Assembly (NCBI RefSeq): GCF_000613245.1
Contig: NZ_HG964939.1
Coordinates: 188,678 to 252,677, forward strand
Reading direction: 5' to 3'
DNA length: 64,000 nt
From: Mycobacterium asiaticum DSM 44297
GTDB lineage: Bacteria > Actinomycetota > Actinomycetes > Mycobacteriales > Mycobacteriaceae
The translations under genes were made by a program, and so were the position numbers. This document shows, in pieces, positions 43,904-53,181 of the stretch. Numbering within the stretch: the stretch's first letter is position 1; every line of letters starts with the position of its first letter. The notes below the pieces were generated by a model, which saw nothing but the letters and a program-made list of their open reading frames with translations, searched no databases and was not told where the DNA came from.

Positions 43904-45423
43904 GGCGAGCAGCGGTTGCCGTAGTCGAAGGACCGCACCTTCACCGCGGTACCTAGCGGGTCCTCGTCGGTGAGGCGGGCGATCAATCCGTCGTCCTCGG
44001 TGGTTGCGATGAAGCGGCTGCCGTCAGAGTCCAGGCGCCCGATGATGATTCCGGTGCGGCGTCCGTCGTCCCGGCGCACGGTGTAGGTCTCGATGGTGCC
44101 GGGGCCGTCGGGGTGTTCGGTGACCGGCACGGTGGGGCCGCCGTCGACCTGCTCCTGCAACTGCGCGCTGCGGTCGGATCGCCACGGCGCGGGTTCGGTC
44201 GAATACACGCCGACCGAGTACTTGCTCAGGATGCCGCCGTTGGCGCCGACGAGGCCGAATTCCCCCGGCGCACTGCGCATCCGGGCGACAGTCTCGGCGA
44301 CGGCGTGCATCGAGTAGTTGTTGCCGGCACCGCCGAAGAACGGTAGGCCGCCGGTGAGGGTGAGACCACGCGGATCATCGGGCGCGATCGACAGTCCGTC
44401 GCAGATGTTGAACACCGGCACCGGGAAGCAGCTGTACAGGTCGAAGGTGGTGACGTCGTCGACGCCGATCCCCGCCACATCCAGCGCCTCGCGCGCCGCC
44501 AGCACGGCCGACGGCGCATGCCCGAGGTCGGGACGTTCCAGCAAGTCCTGCTCTTGCAGGTCGGCGTGGCCGCGCAGGTACACCCATCTCTCTTGCGGTA
44601 CGCCCAGCCGGCGCGCCGCGGCGATCGACATCAGCAACGCCGCCGCGCCCTGGTTCACCTGGTCGCGGGCGACCATCAACCGCGGGTACGGGTCCGAGAT
44701 CATCCGGTTGCGCTCGGTGACGGTGATCAGCTCGTCGACGGTGCGCTCGACCGGGGCGGCGGCGAACGGGTTGTTTGCGGCGACCTTGCTGAACGGCGCG
44801 AACAGCTCGCCCATGCGGCGCAGATACTCGGCCGGCCCCAACCCAGTCCCGGCACGCCGCGCATTTTCCAGCAATGCGTACTGAGTCGGCGCATCGATAA
44901 GACCGTGAATCACGGTATTCCGGGACACCAGATAGTCGATGCCCTGGCCGCGGTCTTCGAGGTCGCCTTCGATGTTCTCGGTGAAGTCGGGTCTATCGGT
45001 GGCCTGGGCGAAATGACGCAGCGTAGACGTCGCATCGGAGCCGAAGATCAGCGCCACCTCCGAGCGGCCTGCCGCGATCTCGCCGGCCAGCTCGGTGATC
45101 AGGTGCTGCGGACCCTGACCGCCGACGATTTCCAGGATCGCCCGGCCCGGCTCCGCGCCGATCCGCTTGGCCACCGACCGCGGGTAGTTGTTGGATCGTC
45201 CCAGCGGTGCGTTGGCCACCGGCCCGGAGATCTCGAACTGCCGCAGCGCCGCGATGGTATCGACGGCACCTGCCACCCCGATACCGCCGCTGTCGTCAAG
45301 AGCCGCCTGCGCGGCGGCGGCGGCCAACTCGACGGGTGACATCGCCCGGTAATCCGGATCGGCGATGCGCTCGGCGGCCTGCCCGACGCCGACGACGACG
45401 GGCGTCCGCGGATCCAGTTTCAT
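43900..45423 (-). CDS. Thiolase-like protein with C-terminal extra domain
   Basis: The 507-residue protein has the thiolase fold of the SCPx/TLP group (PVVVGVGQAAERI, FDLYSCFPVPVFNICDGL, GLVGANGGILSKYSVGVYST), followed by about 80 residues that look like the OB-fold tail of TLP1 proteins (TYTVRRDDGRRTGIIIGRLD). The position of the nucleophilic Cys in true thiolases reads VGGQGPQHL here, and no C-terminal Cys-Gly pair is seen. Classic thiolysis is therefore unlikely; a role in fatty-acid or sterol metabolism as a CoA-binding protein is possible. It converges on the KstR-box gene. Confidence 0.82.
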   Translation of the reverse strand: MKLDPRTPVVVGVGQAAERIADPDYRAMSPVELAAAAAQAALDDSGGIGVAGAVDTIAALRQFEISGPVANAPLGRSNNYPRSVAKRIGAEPGRAILEIVGGQGPQHLITELAGEIAAGRSEVALIFGSDATSTLRHFAQATDRPDFTENIEGDLEDRGQGIDYLVSRNTVIHGLIDAPTQYALLENARRAGTGLGPAEYLRRMGELFAPFSKVAANNPFAAAPVERTVDELITVTERNRMISDPYPRLMVARDQVNQGAAALLMSIAAARRLGVPQERWVYLRGHADLQEQDLLERPDLGHAPSAVLAAREALDVAGIGVDDVTTFDLYSCFPVPVFNICDGLSIAPDDPRGLTLTGGLPFFGGAGNNYSMHAVAETVARMRSAPGEFGLVGANGGILSKYSVGVYSTEPAPWRSDRSAQLQEQVDGGPTVPVTEHPDGPGTIETYTVRRDDGRRTGIIIGRLDSDGSRFIATTEDDGLIARLTDEDPLGTAVKVRSFDYGNRCSP

Positions 45424-45558
45424 AGCTCAACTATCTACCGCAGCCGTGCGCTCTGTTTGCAGGCGGGGTGAAGTTGGGATCGGTAGACGCCGTTGCGGCA
45501 ATACCGTTCTGCCGTCCGGTGACCCGCGGGAGGTCGCCGCAACGGTTGGAGGTCGGAG

Positions 45559-46724
45559 ATGTCCCACGTGATCGCGGTGCCCGAGTTCATCAGCGCGGCC
45601 GCGTCGGATCTGGCGGACGTCGGTGCGCTGGTCAGTGCGGCCAATGCGGCGGCGGCATCGCCCACGTCCGCATTGCTGGCGGCGGCCGCCGACGAGGTAT
45701 CCGCTGCGATCGCAACCGTGTTCGGCACCCACGGGCAGACCTACCAATCGCTGAGTGCTCACATCGCCGGTTTCCACCAGCAGTTCGTTCAGCTGTTGAC
45801 CGCCGGTGCGAATTCCTATGCCACCGCCGAGGCCACCAACGACTCGCTGCTGGCGGCGATCAATGACCCGTTCGAACGGTTCCTGGGCCGTCCGCTGATC
45901 GGCGACGGCGCCAACGGCGTCGACGGCACAGGCTCCAACGGCCAGAACGGCGGCCTGCTGTGGGGCAACGGCGGCGCCGGCGGTTCCGGCGGCGCCGGCC
46001 AGAACGGCGGGTTCGGTGGGGACGGCGGGTTCCTGTTCGGCAACGGTGGCCGGGGCGGAGCCGGCGGGGCCGCCAACGGCGCCGGCCTCGTCGGCCTGGG
46101 TGGCGCTGGCGGTAACGCCGTCGGCCTGTTCGGCCACGGCGGCGCCGGCGGGGTCGGCGGAGCCAGTCCCAATGGCGTCGCCGGAGACGGCGGATGGGGT
46201 GGCAGCGGCGGGTTCCTATGGGGCAACGGCGGCGCCGGGGTGCCGGCGGGAATGGCTTCGTTGCCGGCTGGGGTGGCTACGGCGGCGACGGCCTCGGCCT
46301 GCTCTATGGACTGGGCGGCGTCGGCGGAGCCGGCGGCGATTCCCTGGTGTTCAGTAATGGCATCGCCGGTGTCGGCGGGACCGGCGGCAGCGGCAACATT
46401 TTGTTCAACCTGATCTCGACCGGCGCCGACGGCGGTACCGGAGGGGCAGCGGTCGGCAACGCCAACATCGGTGGTCAGGGCGGCCAGGGCGGCAGCGGCG
46501 CAGGCCAGTTGTTCGGCGTCGGCGGCAATGGCGGCGCCGGCGGAGCGGCCAACCTCGCCGTCGGCGGCAATGGCGCGCAGGGCGGCTACGGCGGGTACTT
46601 CTTCGGCATCGGGGGCGACGGCGGCAACGGCGGCATCGGGGCTATCCCGGGCATCGGTGCACCCGGCGGGTTCGGTGCGTACTTCCTGGTCGGCCCGAAC
46701 GGCAAGCCGGGGGTGTCACCTTAG
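45559..46724 (+). pseudogene. PE_PGRS protein, frameshifted
   Basis: The first frame gives a complete PE domain (MSHVIAVPEFISAAASDLAD, about 95 residues), a linker (NDPFERFLGRPLIGDG) and the start of a GGxGG repeat region. Near 46237 the frame shifts within GCCGGGGTGCC; the next phase continues GAGGNGFVAGWGG to FLVGPNGKPGVSP and a stop at 46724. Adding one base restores a 388-residue PE_PGRS. PE_PGRS proteins are surface or secreted through ESX-5. ATG 45559 has GGAG directly upstream. G-rich runs slip easily, in cells and in assemblies. Confidence 0.85.
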
Positions 46725-46741
46725 GGTGCGCGACCAGACGC

Positions 46742-46781
46742 AGCGCTACAGCGCTACAGCGCTACAGCCCTACAGCGCTAG
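46742..46781. repeat. Eight-base tandem repeat overlapping the sucD stop
   Basis: Five copies of AGCGCTAC (the fourth and fifth with one change each) run from 46742 to 46781, and the last overlaps the sucD stop codon (46778-46780). It fills the gap between the convergent PE_PGRS and sucD genes. AGCGCT is itself palindromic, so stacked small hairpins are possible. Confidence 0.75.
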
Positions 46782-47680
46782 AGGGTCTTGAGGATCTCCC
46801 GGGCCAGCGCGGCCGTCTCGGACGGGGTCTTGCCCACCTTTACGCCTGCCGCTTCCAACGCATCCTTCTTGGCCGCCGCGGTGCCCGACGACCCGGACAC
46901 GATCGCGCCCGCGTGCCCCATCGTCTTGCCTTCCGGCGCGGTGAACCCCGCGACGTAGCCGACGACCGGCTTGGTCACATTCGCCTTGATGAAGTCGGCC
47001 GCCCGCTCCTCGGCGTCACCGCCGATTTCGCCGATCATCACGATCAGTTTGGTGTCGGGGTCCTTCTCGAACGCTTCTATGGCGTCGATGTGGGTGGTGC
47101 CGATCACCGGGTCGCCGCCGATACCGATCGAGGTGGTGAACCCGAAATCGCGCAACTCGTACATCATCTGGTAGGTCAGTGTGCCGGACTTGGAAACCAG
47201 ACCCACCGGGCCGGGACCGCTGATGTTGGCCGGGGTGATGCCGACCAGCGACTGACCGGGGCTGATGATGCCGGGGCAGTTCGGTCCGATGATGCGGGTC
47301 TTCTGCCCTTTGTCGACGTTGTAGGCCCATGCATAAGCGCTGTCCTGCACCGGAATTCCCTCGGTGATCACCACCAGCAGCGGAATCTCGGCGTCGATCG
47401 CCTCGATAATCGCGTCCTTGGCGAACACCGGCGGCACGAAGATGATCGACACGTCGGCGCCGGTCTTCTCGATGGCTTCCACGACGCTGCCGAACACCGG
47501 CAACTCGACGGGCTCCCCGTCAGCGTTCTTGTGCGCGACGGTGGTGCCGGCCTTTCGGGCGTTGACCCCGCCGACGATCTGGGTGCCCGCCGCAAGCATC
47601 CGGGCGGTGTGCTTGGTGGCCTCCGCGCCGGTGATGCCCTGGACGACAACCTTGTTGTCTTTTGTCAGGAAGATAGCCAT
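46778..47680 (-). CDS. sucD: Succinyl-CoA synthetase alpha subunit
   Basis: The 300-residue alpha subunit binds CoA and carries the phosphohistidine His256 in GKTMGHAGAIVSG. Other conserved blocks are VVVQGITGAEATKHTARML, GPNCPGIISPG and GLVSKSGTLTYQM. With SucC it interconverts succinyl-CoA and succinate with nucleotide phosphorylation in the TCA cycle (Rv0952). It lies 18 bases after the intended end of sucC. Confidence 0.97.
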   Translation of the reverse strand: MAIFLTKDNKVVVQGITGAEATKHTARMLAAGTQIVGGVNARKAGTTVAHKNADGEPVELPVFGSVVEAIEKTGADVSIIFVPPVFAKDAIIEAIDAEIPLLVVITEGIPVQDSAYAWAYNVDKGQKTRIIGPNCPGIISPGQSLVGITPANISGPGPVGLVSKSGTLTYQMMYELRDFGFTTSIGIGGDPVIGTTHIDAIEAFEKDPDTKLIVMIGEIGGDAEERAADFIKANVTKPVVGYVAGFTAPEGKTMGHAGAIVSGSSGTAAAKKDALEAAGVKVGKTPSETAALAREILKTL

Positions 47681-47698
47681 TTGGGTCGTCGTCCTTTC

Positions 47699-48861
47699 TC
47701 AGGCGCTCGCCAGCTCGGCCGCTTTGTCGGCGGCGTCGTCCATCGTCGCGACCAGGGTCACCAGCGGATGTTTGCCTCGGCCAGGATGCGCCGGCCCTCC
47801 TCGACGTTGTTGCCGTCCAGGCGCACCACCAACGGCTTGTTGGCCTCGTCGCCCAGGATCTCGAGAGCCTTGACGATTCCGGTGGCCACCGCGTCGCAGG
47901 AGGTGATCCCGCCGAACACGTTGACGAACACGCTCTTCACCTGCGCGTCGCCGAGCACCACATCCAGGCCCGCAGCCATCACCTCGGCCGAAGCCCCACC
48001 GCCGATGTCGAGGAAGTTGGCCGGCTTTACCCCGCCGTGCTTCTCGCCGGCGTAGGCGACGACGTCCAGCGTCGACATGACCAAGCCGGCGCCGTTGCCG
48101 ATGATCCCGACCTGGCCGTCCAGCTTGACGTAGTTGAGGTCGTGCTCCTTGGCCTTGAGCTCCAGCGGGTCGGTGGCCGCGCGGTCCTCGAACTCGACGT
48201 GGCCGGGCTGGCGGAAGTCGGCGTTCGCGTCGAGGGTGACCTTGCCGTCCAAGGCCAGGATCCTGTCGTCCGGAGTGCGGACCAACGGGTTGACCTCGAC
48301 CAGGGTGGCGTCTTCGCCGACGAATACTCCCCACAACTTCTCGATGGTGACCGCTGCGGCATCCAGCACGTCGGCAGGAAGGTGACCCTGCTCGGCGATG
48401 GAGCGCGCGAACGCCCGGTCCACGCCCTGGACCGCATCCACCGGGACCTTGGCCAGCCGATCCGGCTTGGTCGCGGCCACCTCCTCGATCTCCATGCCGC
48501 CTTCGACCGAGCACATGGCCAGGTAGGTGCGATTGGCCCGGTCGAGCAGGAAGGAGAGGTAATACTCCTCGGCGATGTCGCTGGCCTCGGCGACCAACAA
48601 CTTCTTCACGATGTGGCCCTTGATGTCCAGCCCGAGGATGTTCTTGGCGTGCTCGTAGGCCTCTTCGGGAGTCGCGGCGTACTTCACGCCGCCGGCCTTG
48701 CCGCGCCCACCGGTCTTGACCTGCGCCTTCACCATGACGGGCGCGCCGACTTCCTCCGCGATGGCTTTCGCGCCTTCAGCGGTGTCGGTCACCCGGCCTT
48801 GCGTGCCGGGTACGCCGTGTTTGGCGAACAGTTCCTTGGCTTGGTACTCGAACAGATCCAT
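47699..48861 (-). pseudogene. sucC: Succinyl-CoA synthetase beta subunit, 3' frameshift
   Basis: From ATG 48861 the frame encodes an ATP-grasp succinyl-CoA synthetase beta subunit (MDLFEYQAKELFAKHGVP, VKAQVKTGGRGKAGGVK, FVNVFGGITSCDAVATGI). It is normal up to GRRILAEAN, then reads IRW and stops at 47758. The next phase continues HPLVTLVATMDDAADKAAEL and stops at 47699. Inserting one C after AAC restores 387 residues, the length I recall for M. tuberculosis SucC (Rv0951). The lost part is about 23 C-terminal residues, beyond the catalytic regions. The truncated 367-residue product may still work, or the deletion is a sequencing error. Confidence 0.88.
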
Positions 48862-49023
48862 GGGGCGTCACTGCCTTTGCTCGGCTTGTCTACTAGGCCA
48901 ATTAGGGTGGCGGTGCCGCATTCGGCAACTCGCACGGAGGAACTGTATCGACACCCCGAACGACCTTTGTCGCCGCATCCCATCGCTGTGGTGCACGTCA
49001 CCCGAGGCGACGGCACGCGATGA

Positions 49024-49039
49024 CGTGACCCAAGTCACA
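49024..49039. promoter_or_regulatory. CRP-type operator between sucC and the M23 peptidase gene
   Basis: CGTGACCCAAGTCACA fits the mycobacterial CRP (Rv3676) consensus TGTGANNNNNNTCACA with one mismatch. It lies 163 bases before sucC and about 75 bases before the peptidase start in their shared 253-base divergent gap, so it could serve either. Both Rv0950c and Rv0951 have been listed as predicted CRP targets in M. tuberculosis, as I recall. Confidence 0.72.
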
Positions 49040-49114
49040 AAAGCGGCCGCATTTTGCGCTGAGGTTGCCAGCCCCATACCTTTGCGGATACCTTCTCAAG
49101 GTCCAGATAACGTT

Positions 49115-50194
49115 ATGGTCACGATACGAGGACATTTCAGCTTGTCCCAGCACCGAATTACCCGCTCTACCAGCGTGGCTACCCCGCGCGCGCACCGGGA
49201 TCGCTGGCTACAGCATCACCGCAACGAAGTCACCGAGATCATTCCGCTGGACGGCTTCGACGAGTTCGACGACCTCGAGTTGTCCGATCTTGACGAGCTG
49301 GACTTCGGCGAGTCCGAGTTCAATCTCGACGAGCAGCTACTGCATGCACCGGAGCTTGACGACCTCAACGACGTCGACGAGTTGATCCCGCTGTGGCTGG
49401 CTGCCCCAGTCACCGAAGTGCTCCCGCGGGTGGTCATCGAGACCGAATCCGGTCTTGAGACGACCGACGTCATGCCGGTGCCGCGCCGCGGCGGAAGTCA
49501 CCGCAAGGAGCCCACCAGCGCGGCCAAAGGACGCCTGCTGATCGGGGCGATGGCCGCCGGTGCGGCCGCTGCGGCGACGCACACCGCGCTCAGCCAGTCC
49601 GACACCGCCAAGATCGAGACGGTGTTGACCGCGAACGCGTCGAACATGTCGGGCGGATCCGGCAGCAATGTCTCGCGGGGCGTTCAGGTGATCGCCGCTG
49701 CGCCCGCCAACGCCGCCTTGCACAACGAAGAACTCGCCCGGGGCAACGCCTACGCACAGGAGCGCGCCCAGCGCGAGGCGCGGCTGCAGCAGCCGCTGTA
49801 CGTCATGCCGACCAAAGGCATCTTCACTTCTAACTTCGGCTACCGCTGGGGTGTCCTGCACGCCGGCATCGACCTGGCCAACTCGATCGGCACGCCGATC
49901 TACGCGGTGTCAGACGGGGTCGTCATCGACGCCGGTCCGACCGCGGGCTATGGCATGTGGGTGAAGCTGCGCCACGCCGACGGCACCGTCACGCTCTACG
50001 GGCACGTCAACAGCACGCTGGTCAGCGTCGGCGAACGCGTGATGGCGGGCGATCAGATCGCGACCATGGGCAATCGGGGCTTCTCCACCGGCCCACACCT
50101 GCACTTCGAGGTGCTGCTGGGTGGCAGTGAGCGGATCGACCCGGTGCCGTGGCTGGCCAAGCGGGGACTCTCCGTCGGCAACTACGCCGGCTGA
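49115..50194 (+). CDS. M23 (LytM-type) peptidase
   Basis: The protein corresponds to Rv0950c. An acidic N-terminal region (about 50-110, LDELDFGESEFNLDEQ) and an Ala-rich hydrophobic stretch (LLIGAMAAGAAAAATHTAL) precede a C-terminal M23 metallopeptidase domain. The zinc ligands are present: HAGIDLANS supplies His and Asp, and HLHFEV supplies the last His. Such enzymes cut peptidoglycan cross-bridges or activate other hydrolases. ATG 49115 gives 359 residues; TTG 49142 is also possible. It is probably membrane-anchored with the catalytic domain outside. Confidence 0.85.
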   Translation: MVTIRGHFSLSQHRITRSTSVATPRAHRDRWLQHHRNEVTEIIPLDGFDEFDDLELSDLDELDFGESEFNLDEQLLHAPELDDLNDVDELIPLWLAAPVTEVLPRVVIETESGLETTDVMPVPRRGGSHRKEPTSAAKGRLLIGAMAAGAAAAATHTALSQSDTAKIETVLTANASNMSGGSGSNVSRGVQVIAAAPANAALHNEELARGNAYAQERAQREARLQQPLYVMPTKGIFTSNFGYRWGVLHAGIDLANSIGTPIYAVSDGVVIDAGPTAGYGMWVKLRHADGTVTLYGHVNSTLVSVGERVMAGDQIATMGNRGFSTGPHLHFEVLLGGSERIDPVPWLAKRGLSVGNYAG

Positions 50195-50197
50195 CCG

Positions 50198-50770
50198 GTG
50201 ACCGCGCCCAGCGATCCCGGTCCGCGCGAGAATCCGCCCGAGCCCGGCGAATCACCGGGCGAACCCCGCACCCGAATCATCCGGCGTGCGCCGACGGCGC
50301 CGCTGCCGCCGATCCCGGATTCCGCGCAGCCCACTCAAATCATCCGGCGGGCACCGTCCTTGCCGTCTGGCCGGACGCCGTCACTGCCCACAGTGCTGCC
50401 GCCGCCGACTCGGGCCCGTACCGCGGTGGCGGCCAGCGCGGTAAGCATCGTCAGCGGCTGGGCGACGTCGGTGGTGGCCACCGATCTGATAGCCGGCTGG
50501 TGGCAGACGGACCGATTGTTCTGCATCGCAGTCGGATTCCTGGCGTTGGTCTTCGCGATCACCACCGTCTCGGGTGTCATCCTGCTGCTGCTGCGCCGTC
50601 CGGTCGGGCGTTACCTGCTGGTGGCGGGGGCGGTGGTGGCGCTGCTGACCTACCTCGGCGTGTTCATCGCGGGCGCGCGGGTGGCGTGGCTGGTACACCT
50701 GCTGCCGCTGTTGCCGGTCGCTAGCGGCGTGCTGGCGATGCTGAACGAGACCCGGCGCTGGGTCGAATAG
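50198..50770 (+). CDS. Small membrane protein with Pro/Arg-rich N-terminus
   Basis: The 190-residue protein starts at GTG 50198, three bases after the peptidase stop, so the two are probably co-transcribed. Residues 1-75 are Pro/Arg-rich with a repeated TRIIRRAPT / TQIIRRAPS unit and are likely disordered in the cytosol. Residues 76-183 contain about four membrane helices (for example LFCIAVGFLALVFAITTVSG). I do not recognise the family. Context suggests a cell-envelope partner of the peptidase. Confidence 0.72.
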   Translation: MTAPSDPGPRENPPEPGESPGEPRTRIIRRAPTAPLPPIPDSAQPTQIIRRAPSLPSGRTPSLPTVLPPPTRARTAVAASAVSIVSGWATSVVATDLIAGWWQTDRLFCIAVGFLALVFAITTVSGVILLLLRRPVGRYLLVAGAVVALLTYLGVFIAGARVAWLVHLLPLLPVASGVLAMLNETRRWVE

Positions 50771-50787
50771 GCTTGTGCCGCTTGGCG

Positions 50788-53124
50788 TCAGAGCTTGCTG
50801 ATCGGTGCGTGGTTGTGCATCAGCTTCACCCGCCCGGCGCTGCCGAAGTCGATCAACGACATCGCCGATTCGCCGACGCCGGATACTTCCTCGACGCGGC
50901 CCAGGCCGTACTTGTCATGCGTCACCCGGTCACCAGGCTCCAGCACGATGAGTGGACGCTTGGCGGCTCCCGAACGCGTGGGCGCCGCGCGTGGGGTTCC
51001 GAACCGCCCGGCGCCGCTCACCGGCGCGCTGAACGACGGCTTGGGGGCGGTACGCCGCCAGTCGATGAGCTGCTGCGGAATCTCGCGCAGGAAACGGGAT
51101 TCGGGGTTCAGCATGGGCTGACCCCACGATGACCGGACGATGGCCCGGCTGACGTACAGCCGCTGCCGGGCCCGGGTGATCCCGACGTAGGCCAGTCGCC
51201 GTTCCTCGGAGAGCTCGACCGGGTCGTCGAGGGCGCGCATGTGCGGGAACATGCCGTCCTCCCAACCGGTCACGAAGACCACCGGAAACTCCAGCCCTTT
51301 GGCGGTGTGCAGGGTCATCAGCGTCACCAGACCCGAGCCGTGCTCCGGGATCTCGTCGGTGTCGGCGACCAGCGACACCCGTTCCAGGAATGCCGCCAGC
51401 ACCCCGGTGTCGGGTACGTCCTCGTTGTCGGCGTTGGTCTCGGCCGCCAGGGCCTCCGCGTTCGCCAGGTCGATGCTGAATTCGTGGGCGACGCTGACGA
51501 GTTCGTTGAGGTTGTCCAGCCGCGCCAGCTCCTGCGGGTCGGTAGAGGATTCCAATTCCCTGCGGTAGCCGGTGCGTTCCAGCACCGCTTCGACCAGTTC
51601 GCCGAGATCGTCGTCGAGGTGCCCACGCAGCTCGTCCAGCAATTCGACGAAGCCCGCAATCGCCTTCTCGGCCCGGGTGTTGAGCATCGGGACCTTGCCC
51701 TCGGCCCCGGCCTGCAAGGCGTCGGCGAAGCTGGCACCGGTGTTCTCGGCGTACACCGCCACACACGCCTCGGCTCGATCGCCGATACCGCGGCGCGGCG
51801 TGTTGAGGATGCGTCGCATGCTGACCGCGTCGCCCGGGTTGTCCAGCACCCGCAGGTAGGCGACGATGTCTCGGATTTCCTTGCGTTCGTAAAAGCGCAC
51901 TCCCCCAACAACTTTGTAGGGAATGCCGGCACGGATGAAGACTTCCTCCAGTGACCGCGACGAGTTGTTGGTGCGGTAGAAGACCGCGACGTCGTTGTAG
52001 GTGATCTCGCCCCGATCGGCCAGCGCGTCGATCTCCTCGGCCACAAACCTGGCCTCGTCGTGTTCGTTGTCGGCGACGTAGCCGACGATCAACTCACCCT
52101 CACCGGCATCGGTCCACAACCGCTTCTCCCGGCGTCCGGAGTTGCGGGCGATCACCGAGTTGGCCGCCGACAGGATGTTCTGCGTCGAGCGGTAATTCTG
52201 TTCCAGCAGAATAGTTCTGGCGTCCGGGTAGTCGCGCTCGAAGTCTTCGATATTGCGGATGGTGGCGCCGCGGAAAGCATAGATCGACTGGTCGGCGTCG
52301 CCGACCACGCACAGCTCGGCGGGCGGCACGTCGTCCGCCGTGTTATCACCGCCGTGCCCGACCAGTTCCCGCACCAGCACGTACTGGGCATGGTTGGTGT
52401 CCTGGTACTCGTCGACCAGCACGTGGCGGAACCGGCGCCGGTAGTACTGCGCGATATCCGGGAAGGTTTGCAGCACCGCGACGGTCTCGCCAATGAGGTC
52501 GTCGAAGTCCAATGCGTTGGCCGCCCGCAGCCGGCGCTGGTATTCGCCGTAGACCGAGGCAACGGTGCGGGCGAGGTCATCGGATTCGTCGGTCAGATTG
52601 GACACCGCCTGGTGCGGGTCGATCAGTTCGTTCTTCAGGTTGGATATCGCGTTGGCCAGCAGTCGCGGCGAGTACCGCTTGATGTCCAGGCCCATGTCTC
52701 GGCCGATCATCTGCAGCAGGCGGCGGGAGTCGTCAGCGTCGTAGATCGAGAAGTTGGAGTTCAGCCCCTCGATCAGGGATGCCTGGTTGCGCAGGATCCG
52801 CACGCACGAGGAGTGAAACGTTGACACCCACATGTACCGCGCGCGCGGACCGACCAGGTTCACGACGCGTTCCCGCATCTCGGCCGCGGCCTTGTTGGTG
52901 AAGGTGATAGCCAGGATCTGACCCACCCCGACCCCGCGCTCGGCAATCAGGTAGGCGATGCGCCGGGTCAGCACCGCCGTCTTGCCCGAACCCGCCCCGG
53001 CGACGATCAGCAGCGGCGAACCCTGATGCACCACCGCCTGGCGCTGTTGCGGATTGAGGCCCGCGAGCAGTTCGTCTACCGCGGATGGATGGGAGGACTC
53101 GGCTTCGGTCGCGTGCACACTCAT
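50788..53124 (-). CDS. uvrD1: ATP-dependent DNA helicase UvrD1
   Basis: The 778-residue protein is a superfamily 1A helicase (Rv0949) with Walker A VAGAGSGKTAVLTRRIAYLI, motif II VDEYQDTNHAQY, motif III GDADQSIYAFRGA and motif VI VGITRARQRLYVSRA. A C-terminal segment with DKYGLGRVEEVSG matches the Tudor-like domain that contacts RNA polymerase in UvrD/PcrA. It unwinds DNA in nucleotide excision repair and is activated by Ku in mycobacteria. Start ATG 53124 is as in homologues. Confidence 0.96.
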   Translation of the reverse strand: MSVHATEAESSHPSAVDELLAGLNPQQRQAVVHQGSPLLIVAGAGSGKTAVLTRRIAYLIAERGVGVGQILAITFTNKAAAEMRERVVNLVGPRARYMWVSTFHSSCVRILRNQASLIEGLNSNFSIYDADDSRRLLQMIGRDMGLDIKRYSPRLLANAISNLKNELIDPHQAVSNLTDESDDLARTVASVYGEYQRRLRAANALDFDDLIGETVAVLQTFPDIAQYYRRRFRHVLVDEYQDTNHAQYVLVRELVGHGGDNTADDVPPAELCVVGDADQSIYAFRGATIRNIEDFERDYPDARTILLEQNYRSTQNILSAANSVIARNSGRREKRLWTDAGEGELIVGYVADNEHDEARFVAEEIDALADRGEITYNDVAVFYRTNNSSRSLEEVFIRAGIPYKVVGGVRFYERKEIRDIVAYLRVLDNPGDAVSMRRILNTPRRGIGDRAEACVAVYAENTGASFADALQAGAEGKVPMLNTRAEKAIAGFVELLDELRGHLDDDLGELVEAVLERTGYRRELESSTDPQELARLDNLNELVSVAHEFSIDLANAEALAAETNADNEDVPDTGVLAAFLERVSLVADTDEIPEHGSGLVTLMTLHTAKGLEFPVVFVTGWEDGMFPHMRALDDPVELSEERRLAYVGITRARQRLYVSRAIVRSSWGQPMLNPESRFLREIPQQLIDWRRTAPKPSFSAPVSGAGRFGTPRAAPTRSGAAKRPLIVLEPGDRVTHDKYGLGRVEEVSGVGESAMSLIDFGSAGRVKLMHNHAPISKL

Positions 53125-53181
53125 GTCGTTCCAAACTTACCGCCGCCGGCCGACAGCCCGACGGCGCAGCCTATGACGGCG

